Source of the DNA: JBOGOC01 sp050747525
Lineage (GTDB): Bacteria > Acidobacteriota > Polarisedimenticolia > JACPZX01 > DASXTC01
Length of the DNA: 64,000 nt
Direction: 5' to 3'
Assembly: GCA_050747525.1 (NCBI GenBank)
Contig: JBOGOC010000097.1
Location: forward strand, 1-64,000
Shown: positions 20,002 through 28,154 of the stretch, piece by piece
Position numbering within the stretch: position 1 is the first letter of the stretch
Layout: every line of letters begins with the position of its first letter
Translations under genes and position numbers: made by a program
Notes under the pieces: model-generated
Told to the model about the DNA's origin: nothing
Databases searched by the model: none
Seen by the model: the letters and a program-made list of their open reading frames with translations, nothing else

Positions 20002-21255
20002 ATGAAAAAGACCCTCCTCAGGCCGTGGACCACGATCGCTTTCATCCTTCTCCTCGGGACGGTTGCCGGTTGCCAGGTGAAAGCCCCCCCTACCTCGAAG
20101 CCGAAAGAGGAGATCCATGCGAAAGAGGACATCTCCGCCACCCTTCAACAGCTGCGGCTGCGGATGCGGGACCTCGTGGGGCCCTTTGCCGGCGCCATCG
20201 TCGAATCGGCCGATCGCATCATGAACCTGGCGCCCGATCCTGCCGTGAGGCGCGAGGCTCTGCTGTGGAAGATCGAGGCCGTGCCGGCTCTTCGCGAAAC
20301 GCTGTTCCGGCCCAACGTCTTCATGGCCATCATGGACACCTGGGTCCTCACGTGGCAGATGACCGACTACTTCGAAGAGGGCCACGGGAAGGAAGCCCTC
20401 GGCGATGCAGCCCCCATCGCCGTGGCCGCCTGTCAGTACCTGGAAAACCAGATGGAGACGATCACGGCGTCCATGACCCATTCCGGGGACGTCTCGCGCG
20501 CGCGGGAACTCGCCCGGACGTGGGCCAAGGAGCACCCGATCGGAAACTCGATAGCAGCCCGGGAGTCGGCCATGAGCCGTGTCACCGAGTGGGAGATCCG
20601 CGAGTCCCTGTCCGTCACGGCGGCGGCAGGCAGCGTGGTGGTCACGCTGGATGATCTGGTGCGACGGATGGAGGTCTACAGCACACAGGTCCTGGATCAG
20701 TCGCGCTGGCAGGCCGAGCTGCTCGCCATGGACATGGCGGCTGAATACGACTTGGACAAGACTCTTCCGCTGGCGAGGTCGGCCGTTCAGTCGGCCACGG
20801 AGACGTTGGAGACCGTCAATCAGATCCTCCCCAAGGTGGAAGATGCGCTGAGCGTGGCCAAATCCGCGCCGGATCTCATCAGCCGCGAGCGAGCAGCGGC
20901 GATCGAAGCCATGCAGGTGGAAATCGCTCGCGTCATAGCGTTCGTGGAGGGGGAGCGTATCGCGACCCTCGACCACCTCTCGAAAGAGCGGGAAGCCGCG
21001 ATGATGGACCTGCACGAGATCATCGCCGCGGAACACCGGGCGGCGATCGCTGAAATGGACCAGGTCAGCCAGCAGATCGTCGACCACGCCATGCGCCGCA
21101 TCGCGCTGCTGACGGGGCTCGCGTTGCTCGGCGTGTTTCTCGGGGCCGTCACGCTGCTGCTCATCGCGCGATGGCTGTTCGTCCCCCACGGGGCGGCGGA
21201 GTCAGGATGGGGAGGCCGGCCGGAGCCCCGTGTCACGACTCCCGGCGCAGGATAG
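20002..21255 (+). CDS. Putative lipoprotein with long helical domain and C-terminal transmembrane helix
   Basis: The 417-aa protein has an N-terminal lipoprotein signal (MKKTLLRPWTTIAFILLLGTVAGC, Cys at about 24). It continues with a mainly alpha-helical body including long amphipathic helices (about residues 235-355: LARSAVQSATETLETVNQIL, ERAAAIEAMQVEIARVIAF, EIIAAEHRAAIAEMDQVSQQ). A single strong helix ends it (about 370-393, LTGLALLGVFLGAVTLLLIA). Having both a lipid anchor and a C-terminal helix is unusual. The helical part recalls signalling coiled coils but no HAMP or methyl-accepting motif is seen. The function is unknown. Confidence 0.6.
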   Translation: MKKTLLRPWTTIAFILLLGTVAGCQVKAPPTSKPKEEIHAKEDISATLQQLRLRMRDLVGPFAGAIVESADRIMNLAPDPAVRREALLWKIEAVPALRETLFRPNVFMAIMDTWVLTWQMTDYFEEGHGKEALGDAAPIAVAACQYLENQMETITASMTHSGDVSRARELARTWAKEHPIGNSIAARESAMSRVTEWEIRESLSVTAAAGSVVVTLDDLVRRMEVYSTQVLDQSRWQAELLAMDMAAEYDLDKTLPLARSAVQSATETLETVNQILPKVEDALSVAKSAPDLISRERAAAIEAMQVEIARVIAFVEGERIATLDHLSKEREAAMMDLHEIIAAEHRAAIAEMDQVSQQIVDHAMRRIALLTGLALLGVFLGAVTLLLIARWLFVPHGAAESGWGGRPEPRVTTPGAG

Positions 21256-21763
21256 CGATCCCCGACGCGCTCGCGGTTCTGACAGGCCCTTCACCGTTTT
21301 CGTCGTAGATCCTGAAGGTGCCCGTCATCGAGAAGGAGACCCGATCCTCGCTCACCGAGTCGATGGTGACCCAGGCCTCCTCGGCGCCCGCGAGCCCTCC
21401 CATGCCGACGAAGCAGAAGTTCGCGTCATCACCGTCGCCTGAGAAGTCGACCCTCAGGCGCTTGCCTGCCAGGTCGGCCGCCTCGTGTACCGATTCGGGC
21501 AGATCGCCGTAGAGTCCCAGGCCACCGCCCAGTCCAGGGACGCAGTCTTCGTGAGGGTTGGAGGCGGGCTCGCCGTCGATGCGGAACCAGGCATCCTCTC
21601 CCGGCTCGATCATGATCGAGACCTCGCGCACCTCGTAGCTCGTCCCGTCGAGGGACACACGGGCGAACCCGCCCGAGCCTGACTCGGACGACCCCGAGCT
21701 CGAGCACGACACCCCAAGCGAGGCGAGAGCCAAGATCAGGGGCGCTGCATTCGTGCGACGCAT
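21233..21763 (-). CDS. Putative lipoprotein, unknown function
   Basis: The 176-aa product has a lipoprotein signal ending LASLGVSC with Cys at about residue 20, followed by a Ser/Gly linker (SSSGSSESGSGG). The mature domain is beta-rich and acidic (VSLDGTSYEVREVSIMIEPG, LRVDFSGDGDDANFCFVGMGG, FSMTGTFRIYDENGEG). It has the style of small surface lipoproteins but no recognised family. Its 3' end overlaps the convergent lipoprotein gene by 23 bases. Confidence 0.6.
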   Translation of the reverse strand: MRRTNAAPLILALASLGVSCSSSGSSESGSGGFARVSLDGTSYEVREVSIMIEPGEDAWFRIDGEPASNPHEDCVPGLGGGLGLYGDLPESVHEAADLAGKRLRVDFSGDGDDANFCFVGMGGLAGAEEAWVTIDSVSEDRVSFSMTGTFRIYDENGEGPVRTASASGIAILRRES

Positions 21764-21784
21764 CGGAACCTCCCAGCAGGGGAT

Positions 21785-22231
21785 TCAGGACGGGCAGGAC
21801 TGCCCGCCGGGCTGCGCGCCGCGGAGGAATTCCACCTTGGCGACGGCCGCCCCGACCACGAAGATCCTCAGATTGTTGCTCCCTCGGTCACCGGGGAGGA
21901 GGAAGAAGCCGGGCCGATTCGGCGTGTACCCGACCGTGTAGCCGACCATGGATTCGCCATCCTTGAAGATGACCTTGATCCGTCTTCCCTGCCCCTGATG
22001 GTCGGGAGCGTCCGACGCCTCGACGTGCTCCTTGTTCCCCTCGAGCGTCTTCACGAAGAAGACCGCCTTCAGGCGGGCCAGGGGCACCTTCACGGCTGCG
22101 GCGCGCAGATTCCCATCGGGATAGACGTGGAAGTCGGGTTTGTTGGCGGAGAAGTCCCGCGTCGTGCCTTTCGTCATGGTTCCATCAATGAACCGGGCCA
22201 CCACTCGAAGGCTGGTGTCGGACGTCATCAT
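21785..22231 (-). CDS. DUF6982/PilZ-like small protein
   Basis: The product is 148 aa from the first of two tandem ATG codons (22231 or 22228). A longer upstream extension is not protein-like. It reads LRVVARFIDGTMTKGTTRDFSANKPDFHVYP, VPLARLKAVFFVKTLEGNKEH, RRIKVIFKDGESMVGYTVGY and GFFLLPGDRGSNNLRIFV. This pattern of conserved beta strands is shared with small proteins annotated DUF6982 in Acidobacteriota and Deltaproteobacteria-type genomes, which look like PilZ-related barrels. I see no RxxxR c-di-GMP motif. It is probably cytosolic. It lies 21 bases after the lipoprotein stop on the same strand. Confidence 0.6.
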   Translation of the reverse strand: MMTSDTSLRVVARFIDGTMTKGTTRDFSANKPDFHVYPDGNLRAAAVKVPLARLKAVFFVKTLEGNKEHVEASDAPDHQGQGRRIKVIFKDGESMVGYTVGYTPNRPGFFLLPGDRGSNNLRIFVVGAAVAKVEFLRGAQPGGQSCPS

Positions 22232-22285
22232 CCCAAAGTTGTGCCCCGGGCGCTCCGCCGTCAACCACGGCCGGGATCCTTGACA

Positions 22286-22561
22286 GGTCCCGTCCTGTCG
22301 GCCGCATGCACCGACGATGCGTGCGATCCCGCCACCGGCTGCCTCTACACGCCCACCACGACGCCTCCCGAGGCGGCCGAAGCCTCCTGCGCCGACCGTC
22401 TGGACAACGACTGCGACGGGACGGTGGACGCCGCGGACCCGGACTGCTTCGTGTGCGGTGACGGAGTGGTGCAGCCGGGGGAGGAGTGCGACGACGGGAA
22501 CGACAATAACGTCGACGGCTGCGACAACCAATGCCTTCTCGACGACGATGGCGAGGACTGA
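22286..22561 (+). pseudogene. Cys-rich MopE/DUF4215-type repeat remnant
   Basis: This frame has no credible start in its own context: upstream it reads through the antisense of the neighbouring gene. It encodes CTDDACDPATGCLYTP, then SCADRLDNDCDGTVDAADPDC, a MopE-type putative metal-binding motif, and CGDGVVQPGEECDDGNDNN with VDGCDNQC, a DUF4215 (myxobacterial Cys-rich) repeat. The frame ends DDDGED at 22561, six bases from the convergent PQQ gene. It is the tail of a large secreted Cys-rich protein whose 5' part has been lost. Genome rearrangement is the simplest explanation. Confidence 0.65.
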
Positions 22562-22567
22562 TCCCCA

Positions 22568-24301
22568 TCAGCCCCCCGTGACGGGCAGGCGGAACGCCGC
22601 CATCTCCTGCCCGTTGCGCACCAGCAGGACGTCCCTGACCAGAGCCGGATGATTCCAGGTCTTGCCCTTGAGGGCCGGGAACCGCGCAAGCTCCCGGTAC
22701 TGGTCGGTGGTCGCGCCGACGAGCGCCAGCTCCCCGTCCTCTGACAGCACCAGCAGCAGGTCCTGGTCCGGCAGCAGCACCAGCTGGCCGTTGCCGTAGC
22801 GTCCGCCCTTCCACTTGCGCTCGCCGTCCTGGAGGTCGATGCACGCCAGGATGCTGCCGTCGAAGCCGTAGGCATGGCCCTTGTGCACGACGAAGTCGTT
22901 GAAGTAGGGCTTCAGCCCCATCGACGTCCAGCGCTCCTCGGCCTTCCATCCATCAGATCCATGTGCGATCGCGAGGCGGCGTATGCCGAGTCCGCTGGCG
23001 CCGGAGGCGGCGCTGATCAGGATGTCGCCGTCGGCGGTGAGGGCCGGCTGCATGATGGGCACGCCGGGCCACTCATGCTGCCACAGCACGGTGCCGTCGG
23101 CCGGCGCGACGCCCGTAGCGCCTTTGCCGCTGAGCATGAGAACCTGCGTCACACCATCGATCGTCGCGCGATGGGGCGAGCTGTAGCCTCCGCCGTAGGC
23201 CGGGCCGAGCCAGGACGGCCGGCCCGTGGCGAGATCGTAACCGGCCAGCTTTCCGCCAGCCGCGACGAGCACGAGATCGTCGACGACCAGAGGCGAGCTG
23301 GAGAAGCCCCAGATCGGGACCTTGGTGTTGCTGTCGGCGGCCAGGTCGCGTGACCACACGACCTTGCCGTCGCCCGCGTCGAGCGCGTTCAGGACCCCGG
23401 TTGCGCCAAGGGCGTAAATGCGGCCCCCGCTGAGGGTGGGCGTTCCGCGCGGGCCGGCGCCGGCGTTCGACTCCCAGAACCGGACGGCGTCGCGATGCTG
23501 CCACACGGGCTCGCCGGTCGTCACCCTGTGGCAGGCAACGATCTCGTCGTCACCCCGCTGCTCCTGCGTGTAGAGAAGATCCCCGCTCACCGCGAAGGAC
23601 GACCAGCCCGGCCCGATCGCCCGGTGCCACATCTCGACCGGCGGCGACTTGGTCCAGTCGGTCTCGATGCGCGTGCCGCGGACGATGCCGTCGCGATGGG
23701 GTCCGCGAAAGCCGGGCCAATCCGCATCGGTGTTCGATGTGGACGCGATCGCCTCCACGGGAGCCTCCGTCACGGCCGACTCCGACACCAGGAGCCGTTC
23801 TTCGGGAGTGCTCGACCAGCGCCACGCCAGCTCCGAGCCGCCGCTACCGATGCCATCCGTGCGCAGCGCCGTGAACGTCCCGCACAGCAGCAGGATGGCC
23901 GCCACGATAGACGCGCGCCGGAATCCTGCCGAACCGCGACGCCCGATCACCGCACCGGCCACCAGGGCGAGAGGCAGGACCGTGATGGCGTAGATGGGGT
24001 ACATCATTCCCATCATCCCCGTGCGAATCGACACGTGGACAATGGGCGAGGTGGCGTAGATCGAGACAGCCATCAGGACGATGGCGCCGGCTCGCTCGAG
24101 CCAGGGCGCCCGGCTGAGGAACAGCCACCAGATCACGATGGCCAGCGCGCAGGCCAGCCCGCCGATTCCCGCGTAGAACATGCTGTCGGGCTGCACGATG
24201 GGAAGGACGAACCTGATCAGGACGAACAGAACAGCGGCGGCGATGCCCGGCCACAGCCGGATCGGCTTCCTGGTTCGGCTCTGTAACTGTTGTTGAGTCA
24301 T
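22568..24301 (-). CDS. Membrane-anchored PQQ-like beta-propeller protein
   Basis: From the ATG at 24301 the protein is 577 aa; an in-frame start at 24334 would add 11 residues. Four N-terminal transmembrane helices (about residues 15-145) are followed by a periplasmic propeller. Its repeats include WPGFRGPHRDGIVRGTRIETDW, GGRIYALGATGVLNALDAGDGKVVWSRDL, LAGYDLATGRPSW, PADGTVLWQHEW and ILACIDLQDGERKW. WPxFRGPxRDG is the usual entry to a PQQ_2 outer-membrane-assembly-like propeller. No catalytic dehydrogenase residues are identified. It starts divergently from a GntR operon and shares its promoter region and palindrome. Confidence 0.8.
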   Translation of the reverse strand: MTQQQLQSRTRKPIRLWPGIAAAVLFVLIRFVLPIVQPDSMFYAGIGGLACALAIVIWWLFLSRAPWLERAGAIVLMAVSIYATSPIVHVSIRTGMMGMMYPIYAITVLPLALVAGAVIGRRGSAGFRRASIVAAILLLCGTFTALRTDGIGSGGSELAWRWSSTPEERLLVSESAVTEAPVEAIASTSNTDADWPGFRGPHRDGIVRGTRIETDWTKSPPVEMWHRAIGPGWSSFAVSGDLLYTQEQRGDDEIVACHRVTTGEPVWQHRDAVRFWESNAGAGPRGTPTLSGGRIYALGATGVLNALDAGDGKVVWSRDLAADSNTKVPIWGFSSSPLVVDDLVLVAAGGKLAGYDLATGRPSWLGPAYGGGYSSPHRATIDGVTQVLMLSGKGATGVAPADGTVLWQHEWPGVPIMQPALTADGDILISAASGASGLGIRRLAIAHGSDGWKAEERWTSMGLKPYFNDFVVHKGHAYGFDGSILACIDLQDGERKWKGGRYGNGQLVLLPDQDLLLVLSEDGELALVGATTDQYRELARFPALKGKTWNHPALVRDVLLVRNGQEMAAFRLPVTGG

Positions 24302-24342
24302 AGCGTTAGGCTCCCGTCGAAAAAGTGCTTGCATGTGAGTTA

Positions 24343-24364
24343 GTGTTATAGTCTACTATAACAC
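24343..24364. promoter_or_regulatory. Perfect inverted repeat, likely operator of the GntR/YtrA regulator
   Basis: GTGTTATAGT at 24343-24352 and ACTATAACAC at 24355-24364 form a perfect 10-bp inverted repeat with a 2-base centre. It lies 48 bases before the GntR start and 41 bases before the PQQ gene start on the other strand. The AT-rich half-sites stand out from the GC-rich surroundings and contain TATAAC/TATAGT hexamers that could serve as -10 elements, so a bound dimer would block transcription. YtrA-type GntR repressors are known to autoregulate from such dyads. Confidence 0.75.
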
Positions 24365-24412
24365 CTGAGCTGAGGCCACAAAATTTTTCGACTTGGGGCA
24401 TCTGGAACGAGG

Positions 24413-24784
24413 ATGGGCGAGTGGAACGACAGCCAGCCGATTTACCGCCAGCTTCGCGACCGCGTCGTCGACATGATCCTGGACGGGGTGCTCAAGGAGG
24501 GCGATCCGCTCCCCTCCGTGCGCACGGTCTCGGCCGAGCATCGGGTCAATCCGCTCACGGTTCTGAAGGGCTATCAACAGCTGGTCGACGAGCAGCTCGT
24601 CGAGAAGAAGCGGGGTCTGGGGATGTTCGTCAAGGAGGGTGCGCGCGATGTGCTGTTGCAGGCCGAACGCGAGAGGTTTCTGGCGGAACAATGGCCCAGG
24701 GTCCATGCGACCATTCAGCGGCTCGGCCTGACGGCGCGCGATCTCCTGTCGTCGAAGCCCGGGAAAAAAGAGGAGGAGCGTTGA
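24413..24784 (+). CDS. GntR-family (YtrA subfamily) transcriptional repressor
   Basis: The 123-aa protein has a GntR winged helix-turn-helix: SQPIYRQLRDRVVDMILDG, GDPLPSVRTVSAEHRVNPLT and VLKGYQQLVDEQLVEKKRGLGMFV. The short length, without a FadR or UTRA ligand domain but with a C-terminal dimerisation helix (LLQAERERFLAEQW), is that of the YtrA subfamily, which usually controls adjacent ABC transporters. It is first in a five-gene unit, four bases ahead of the ABC ATPase. The perfect inverted repeat upstream is its likely operator. Confidence 0.9.
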   Translation: MGEWNDSQPIYRQLRDRVVDMILDGVLKEGDPLPSVRTVSAEHRVNPLTVLKGYQQLVDEQLVEKKRGLGMFVKEGARDVLLQAERERFLAEQWPRVHATIQRLGLTARDLLSSKPGKKEEER

Positions 24785-24788
24785 CGAC

Positions 24789-25661
24789 ATGCCCTGCATA
24801 GAAGCACGCGGGCTTCGGAAGGCCTTCCGCACGACCGTCGCGCTGGACGGCGTCGACCTGCGTGTCGAAGAGGGGCGCATCCTCGGTCTCATCGGCCTCA
24901 ACGGCGCCGGCAAGACCACGGCGCTCAACGCCATCCTCGGCCTCACGTCCTATCAAGGGGAGCTGAGGGTCCTCGGACGCGACCCGTGGACCGAGCGCGA
25001 CCAGCTCATGCGCGATGTCTGCTTCATCGCCGATGTCGCCGTGCTGCCGCGCTGGATGCGTGTTTCGCAGGCGCTCGACTACGTGGCCGGCGTGCATCCT
25101 CGATTCGATCGGGCCAAGGCGGAGGGTTTCCTGGCCAGGACCGCGATCCAGCGCTCCAGCAAGGTCCGGGAGCTGTCGAAAGGCATGGTGACCCAGCTCC
25201 ATCTCTCCCTGATCATGGCCATCGACGCGAGGTTGCTGGTGCTGGACGAGCCCACACTGGGCCTCGACATCCTGTACCGCAAGCAGTTCTACGACTCGCT
25301 TCTGAACGACTACTTCGATCGCAGCCGCACCATCCTGGTGACGACGCACCAGGTGGAAGAGATCCAGGACGTCCTCACCGACATCATGTTCATCCACCAC
25401 GGCCGCATCGTGCTCGCGTGCACCATGGAGGAGTTCGAGTCGCGTTATCTCGAAGTGATGGTGCATCCCGATCACGTCGCCGCGGCGCGGGCGCTCGGAC
25501 CGATGCGGGAGCGCCAGGTGTTCGGCCGCAGCATCCTGCTCTTCGAGCGTGCCGATCGCCCGCAGCTCGCCGCGCTGGGCGATGTGCGCACGCCCGGCAT
25601 CGCCGACCTGTTCGTGGCGGTGGTGGGCCAGGACGGCGGGGCGCAGGGAGCGGCCAGATGA
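24789..25661 (+). CDS. ABC transporter ATP-binding protein (YtrB-like)
   Basis: The 290-aa ATPase has Walker A GLNGAGKTTALNAI (about residues 36-49), Q-loop region VCFIADVAVLPRW, and Walker B LLVLDEPTLGLD followed by TTHQVEEIQ. The signature motif is ELSKGMVTQ rather than LSGGQ, as often seen in YtrB/CcmA-like subfamilies. A C-terminal domain of about 60 residues follows the switch His. It would energise the permease encoded by the next gene, whose ATG overlaps this stop. The substrate is unknown; YtrA-linked exporters often respond to cell-envelope stress. Confidence 0.88.
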   Translation: MPCIEARGLRKAFRTTVALDGVDLRVEEGRILGLIGLNGAGKTTALNAILGLTSYQGELRVLGRDPWTERDQLMRDVCFIADVAVLPRWMRVSQALDYVAGVHPRFDRAKAEGFLARTAIQRSSKVRELSKGMVTQLHLSLIMAIDARLLVLDEPTLGLDILYRKQFYDSLLNDYFDRSRTILVTTHQVEEIQDVLTDIMFIHHGRIVLACTMEEFESRYLEVMVHPDHVAAARALGPMRERQVFGRSILLFERADRPQLAALGDVRTPGIADLFVAVVGQDGGAQGAAR

Positions 25662-26473
25662 CCCGGCCCTTCTACTGGTCGGTCCGGCGTGAAATGTGGG
25701 AGAACCGTTCGATCTACGTCGCACCGATGATCGTGGCCGCCTTCGTCCTGTTCGTCTCCTTGATCTCCATGACCTGGCTGTCGAAGCGGCACGCTCCGGT
25801 CGATACGTTCAACGTGACGCCGGCGCCGATCATGCTGGCCACGTTCCTGGTCGGACTCTTCTATGCGCTCGACGCGCTCTACGGCGAGCGCCGCGATCGC
25901 AGCATCCTGTTCTGGAAGTCGCTGCCGGTTTCGGATCGCACGACCGTGCTCTCGAAGGCCTGCATTCCGCTCGTGGTCCTGCCGATGGTGGCCTTCGTGC
26001 TGAGCGTGGCCACGCTGTTCGTCCTGCTGCTCCTGGCCAGCCCGATCATGCTGTGGAAGGACGTGAGCCTCGCCACGTTGTGGACGGAGATGCGGTTGTT
26101 CCAGAAGCCGCTGGTGATGCTCTACGGCCTGACCGCGCACACGCTGTGGTTCGCGCCGATCTACGCCTGGGTGCTGCTGATTTCGGCCTGGGCGCGGCGC
26201 ACGCCGGTGTTGTGGGTCGCATTGCCGCTGATCGTGATCTCCGTGGCCGAGAGAATGGCGTTCAACACGTCGTCTTTCCTCTCCCTGATCAGGTACCGCG
26301 TGACAGGCGCCATGACGGAGGCGTTCGTGCTGAACGATGGCCGCATCGATCGGATCACTCAGCTCGATCCGGCACGATTCCTGAGCGCGCCCGGTCTCTG
26401 GCTGGGGCTGGCCTTCGCCGCCGCATGCTTGGCCGCGGCGGTGCGGCTGCGCCGGTATCGGGAGCCGATCTGA
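25658..26473 (+). CDS. ABC transporter permease
   Basis: The 271-aa protein starts at an ATG overlapping the ATPase stop by four bases. Six hydrophobic segments are seen: about 18-42, 60-75 (ATFLVGLFYALDALYG), 105-130, 160-185, 190-205 and 245-262. It contains GERRDRSILFWKSLPVSDRTTVLSK, a motif typical of ABC-2-type permeases of the YtrC/D class, which resembles a membrane-proximal coupling region. With the ATPase it would form an exporter of two half-units. No substrate-binding protein is encoded nearby. Confidence 0.85.
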   Translation: MTRPFYWSVRREMWENRSIYVAPMIVAAFVLFVSLISMTWLSKRHAPVDTFNVTPAPIMLATFLVGLFYALDALYGERRDRSILFWKSLPVSDRTTVLSKACIPLVVLPMVAFVLSVATLFVLLLLASPIMLWKDVSLATLWTEMRLFQKPLVMLYGLTAHTLWFAPIYAWVLLISAWARRTPVLWVALPLIVISVAERMAFNTSSFLSLIRYRVTGAMTEAFVLNDGRIDRITQLDPARFLSAPGLWLGLAFAAACLAAAVRLRRYREPI

Positions 26474-26490
26474 CCCTTGGGTGCTTGAGG

Positions 26491-27174
26491 ATGGAATCAT
26501 CTGGAACGACACCGAGGCAGGCCGCACGGATTGCGGGCCTCGGACTGCTCATCATGGTCCTGGCGGCCCCCATTGCCGAAGTCGTCGTCTACCCGAGGCT
26601 GGTCGTTCCGGGGAACATCGGGGCCACCGTTCAGAACATGCTGGCCGGCAGGGGACTGTTTCTTGCCGGATTGTTCTGCTACCTGATCACCTTCATCTGC
26701 GATGTGGTCGTGGCCTGGGCACTCTTCGTTCTGATGGCTCCGACCAACAGACCGGTATCTTTGCTGGCCGCGTGGTTCAGGCTGTTGCACGCGGTCATCG
26801 CTCTTGTCGGTCTTCTCAAGCTGGTTACCGTCTTCCGTTTTCTGAACACGCCGGACTATGTGGGGCTCGTGGGCACCGATCGGCTGCATGCCCAGGTGCT
26901 GCTCCTGTTGAGCGGGTTTCGATACGACTATGGCTTCAGTCTGATCTTCTTCGCGATTCATCTCGGCCTGCTGGGCTGGCTGGTTTACCGATCCGGCTAC
27001 ATCCCCGGGATCCTGGGGGTCCTGCTGGCCGTCGCCGGGGTGGGGCATCTTGCCTATACCCTTGGCCCTTACCTCTATCCCGGCGCGGATGTCAGATTCC
27101 TCATGTTCACGTTCCTCGGAGATCTGGTCTTCATGCTCTGGCTGCTGGCAAGAGGTCATAGAATCCAGGAATGA
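26491..27174 (+). CDS. DUF4386 family membrane protein
   Basis: The 227-aa integral membrane protein starts at ATG 26491. About six helices are seen, including ARIAGLGLLIMVLAAPIAEV, LFLAGLFCYLITFICDVVVA, FSLIFFAIHLGLLGWLVY and FLMFTFLGDLVFMLWLLA. The pattern GLFCYLITFICDVVVAWALF, then LLAAWFRLLHAVI and FHLGLLGxLVYRSGYIP-like motifs identify DUF4386, whose function is unknown. It follows the permease with a 17-base gap and overlaps the next gene by four bases. Confidence 0.85.
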   Translation: MESSGTTPRQAARIAGLGLLIMVLAAPIAEVVVYPRLVVPGNIGATVQNMLAGRGLFLAGLFCYLITFICDVVVAWALFVLMAPTNRPVSLLAAWFRLLHAVIALVGLLKLVTVFRFLNTPDYVGLVGTDRLHAQVLLLLSGFRYDYGFSLIFFAIHLGLLGWLVYRSGYIPGILGVLLAVAGVGHLAYTLGPYLYPGADVRFLMFTFLGDLVFMLWLLARGHRIQE

Positions 27175-28121
27175 AGGCCATCGTCCAGGACGGATACGGC
27201 TCACCCGACGTCCTCAAGCTCCGGGACATCGAGAAGCCGGTCGTAGGCGACGACCGTGTGCTGGTGAGGGTGAGCGCCGCGTCGGTCAACGCGGCCGATT
27301 GGCACCTGGTGCGCACGCTGCCACGCGTCATCGGCAGGCTTTCCAGGGGGAGCGTCCGCGGATTCGACGTGGCTGGACGTGTCGAGGCCGTCGGCGGGAA
27401 GGTGAAAGGCTTCACGCCCGGCGACGAGGTGTTCGGCACGGGGAACGGCTCCTTTGCCGAGTACGTCGCCAGCTCCGAAGCCAGTCTGGCACCGAAGCCA
27501 GGCAATCTGACGTTCGAGCAGGCGGCGGCCATCCCTTTCGCCGGACTCACGGCCGTGCAGGGTTTGCGCGACAAGGCGGACGTACGGCCGGGACAGAGGG
27601 TGCTGATCTACGGAGCGGGGGGAGGGGTGGGGACGTTCGCCGTGCAGATCGCCCGGTGGCTCGGTGCGAGCATCACCGCCGTGACCAGCACGGGGAATCT
27701 GGAACTCATGCGCTCGCTCGGCGCCGACGAGGTCATGGACTACACGAAGGAGGACTTCACGCAGGCTGGACAGCGTTACGACGTCCTGTTCGACATCGGC
27801 GCCAACCGCTCGTTCGCCGAGTGCCGGCGTGTCCTGGCGCCAAGGGGAGTGCACGTGCTCGTCGGCGCGCCGAAGAGGTTTCGGACCATCGTGTGGCGCT
27901 TGCTCAAGGCGCTGGCCCTGTCGCACATCGCGCGCCGGCGCGTCGGGACGTTGATGGCCGGGGGTAGCCATGAGGACCTGGTCCTCCTGAAGGAGCTCGC
28001 CGAAGCCGGGAAGCTCTCCCCTGTGATCGATCGCCGGTATCCGCTGAGTCAGGTCCCCGACGCCGTCCGCTACGTGGGGACAGGCGAGGCGCGTGGCAAG
28101 GTGGTCATCAACGTCGCTTGA
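27171..28121 (+). CDS. Zinc-independent MDR oxidoreductase (quinone oxidoreductase-like)
   Basis: The 316-aa enzyme belongs to the medium-chain dehydrogenase/reductase superfamily. It begins MKAIVQDGYGSPDVLKLRDIEKP, has VSAASVNAADWHLVRTLP, GFDVAGRVEAVGG and a nucleotide-binding GAGGGVGTFAVQIAR (about residues 149-163). It lacks the structural and catalytic zinc ligands of alcohol dehydrogenases, as in quinone oxidoreductases that use NADPH. It is last in the GntR unit, joined by an ATGA overlap to the DUF4386 gene. Its role there is unclear. Confidence 0.88.
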   Translation: MKAIVQDGYGSPDVLKLRDIEKPVVGDDRVLVRVSAASVNAADWHLVRTLPRVIGRLSRGSVRGFDVAGRVEAVGGKVKGFTPGDEVFGTGNGSFAEYVASSEASLAPKPGNLTFEQAAAIPFAGLTAVQGLRDKADVRPGQRVLIYGAGGGVGTFAVQIARWLGASITAVTSTGNLELMRSLGADEVMDYTKEDFTQAGQRYDVLFDIGANRSFAECRRVLAPRGVHVLVGAPKRFRTIVWRLLKALALSHIARRRVGTLMAGGSHEDLVLLKELAEAGKLSPVIDRRYPLSQVPDAVRYVGTGEARGKVVINVA

Positions 28122-28154
28122 GCGAGACGCTCCGTCAGCTCAGCAGGTCAGGGC

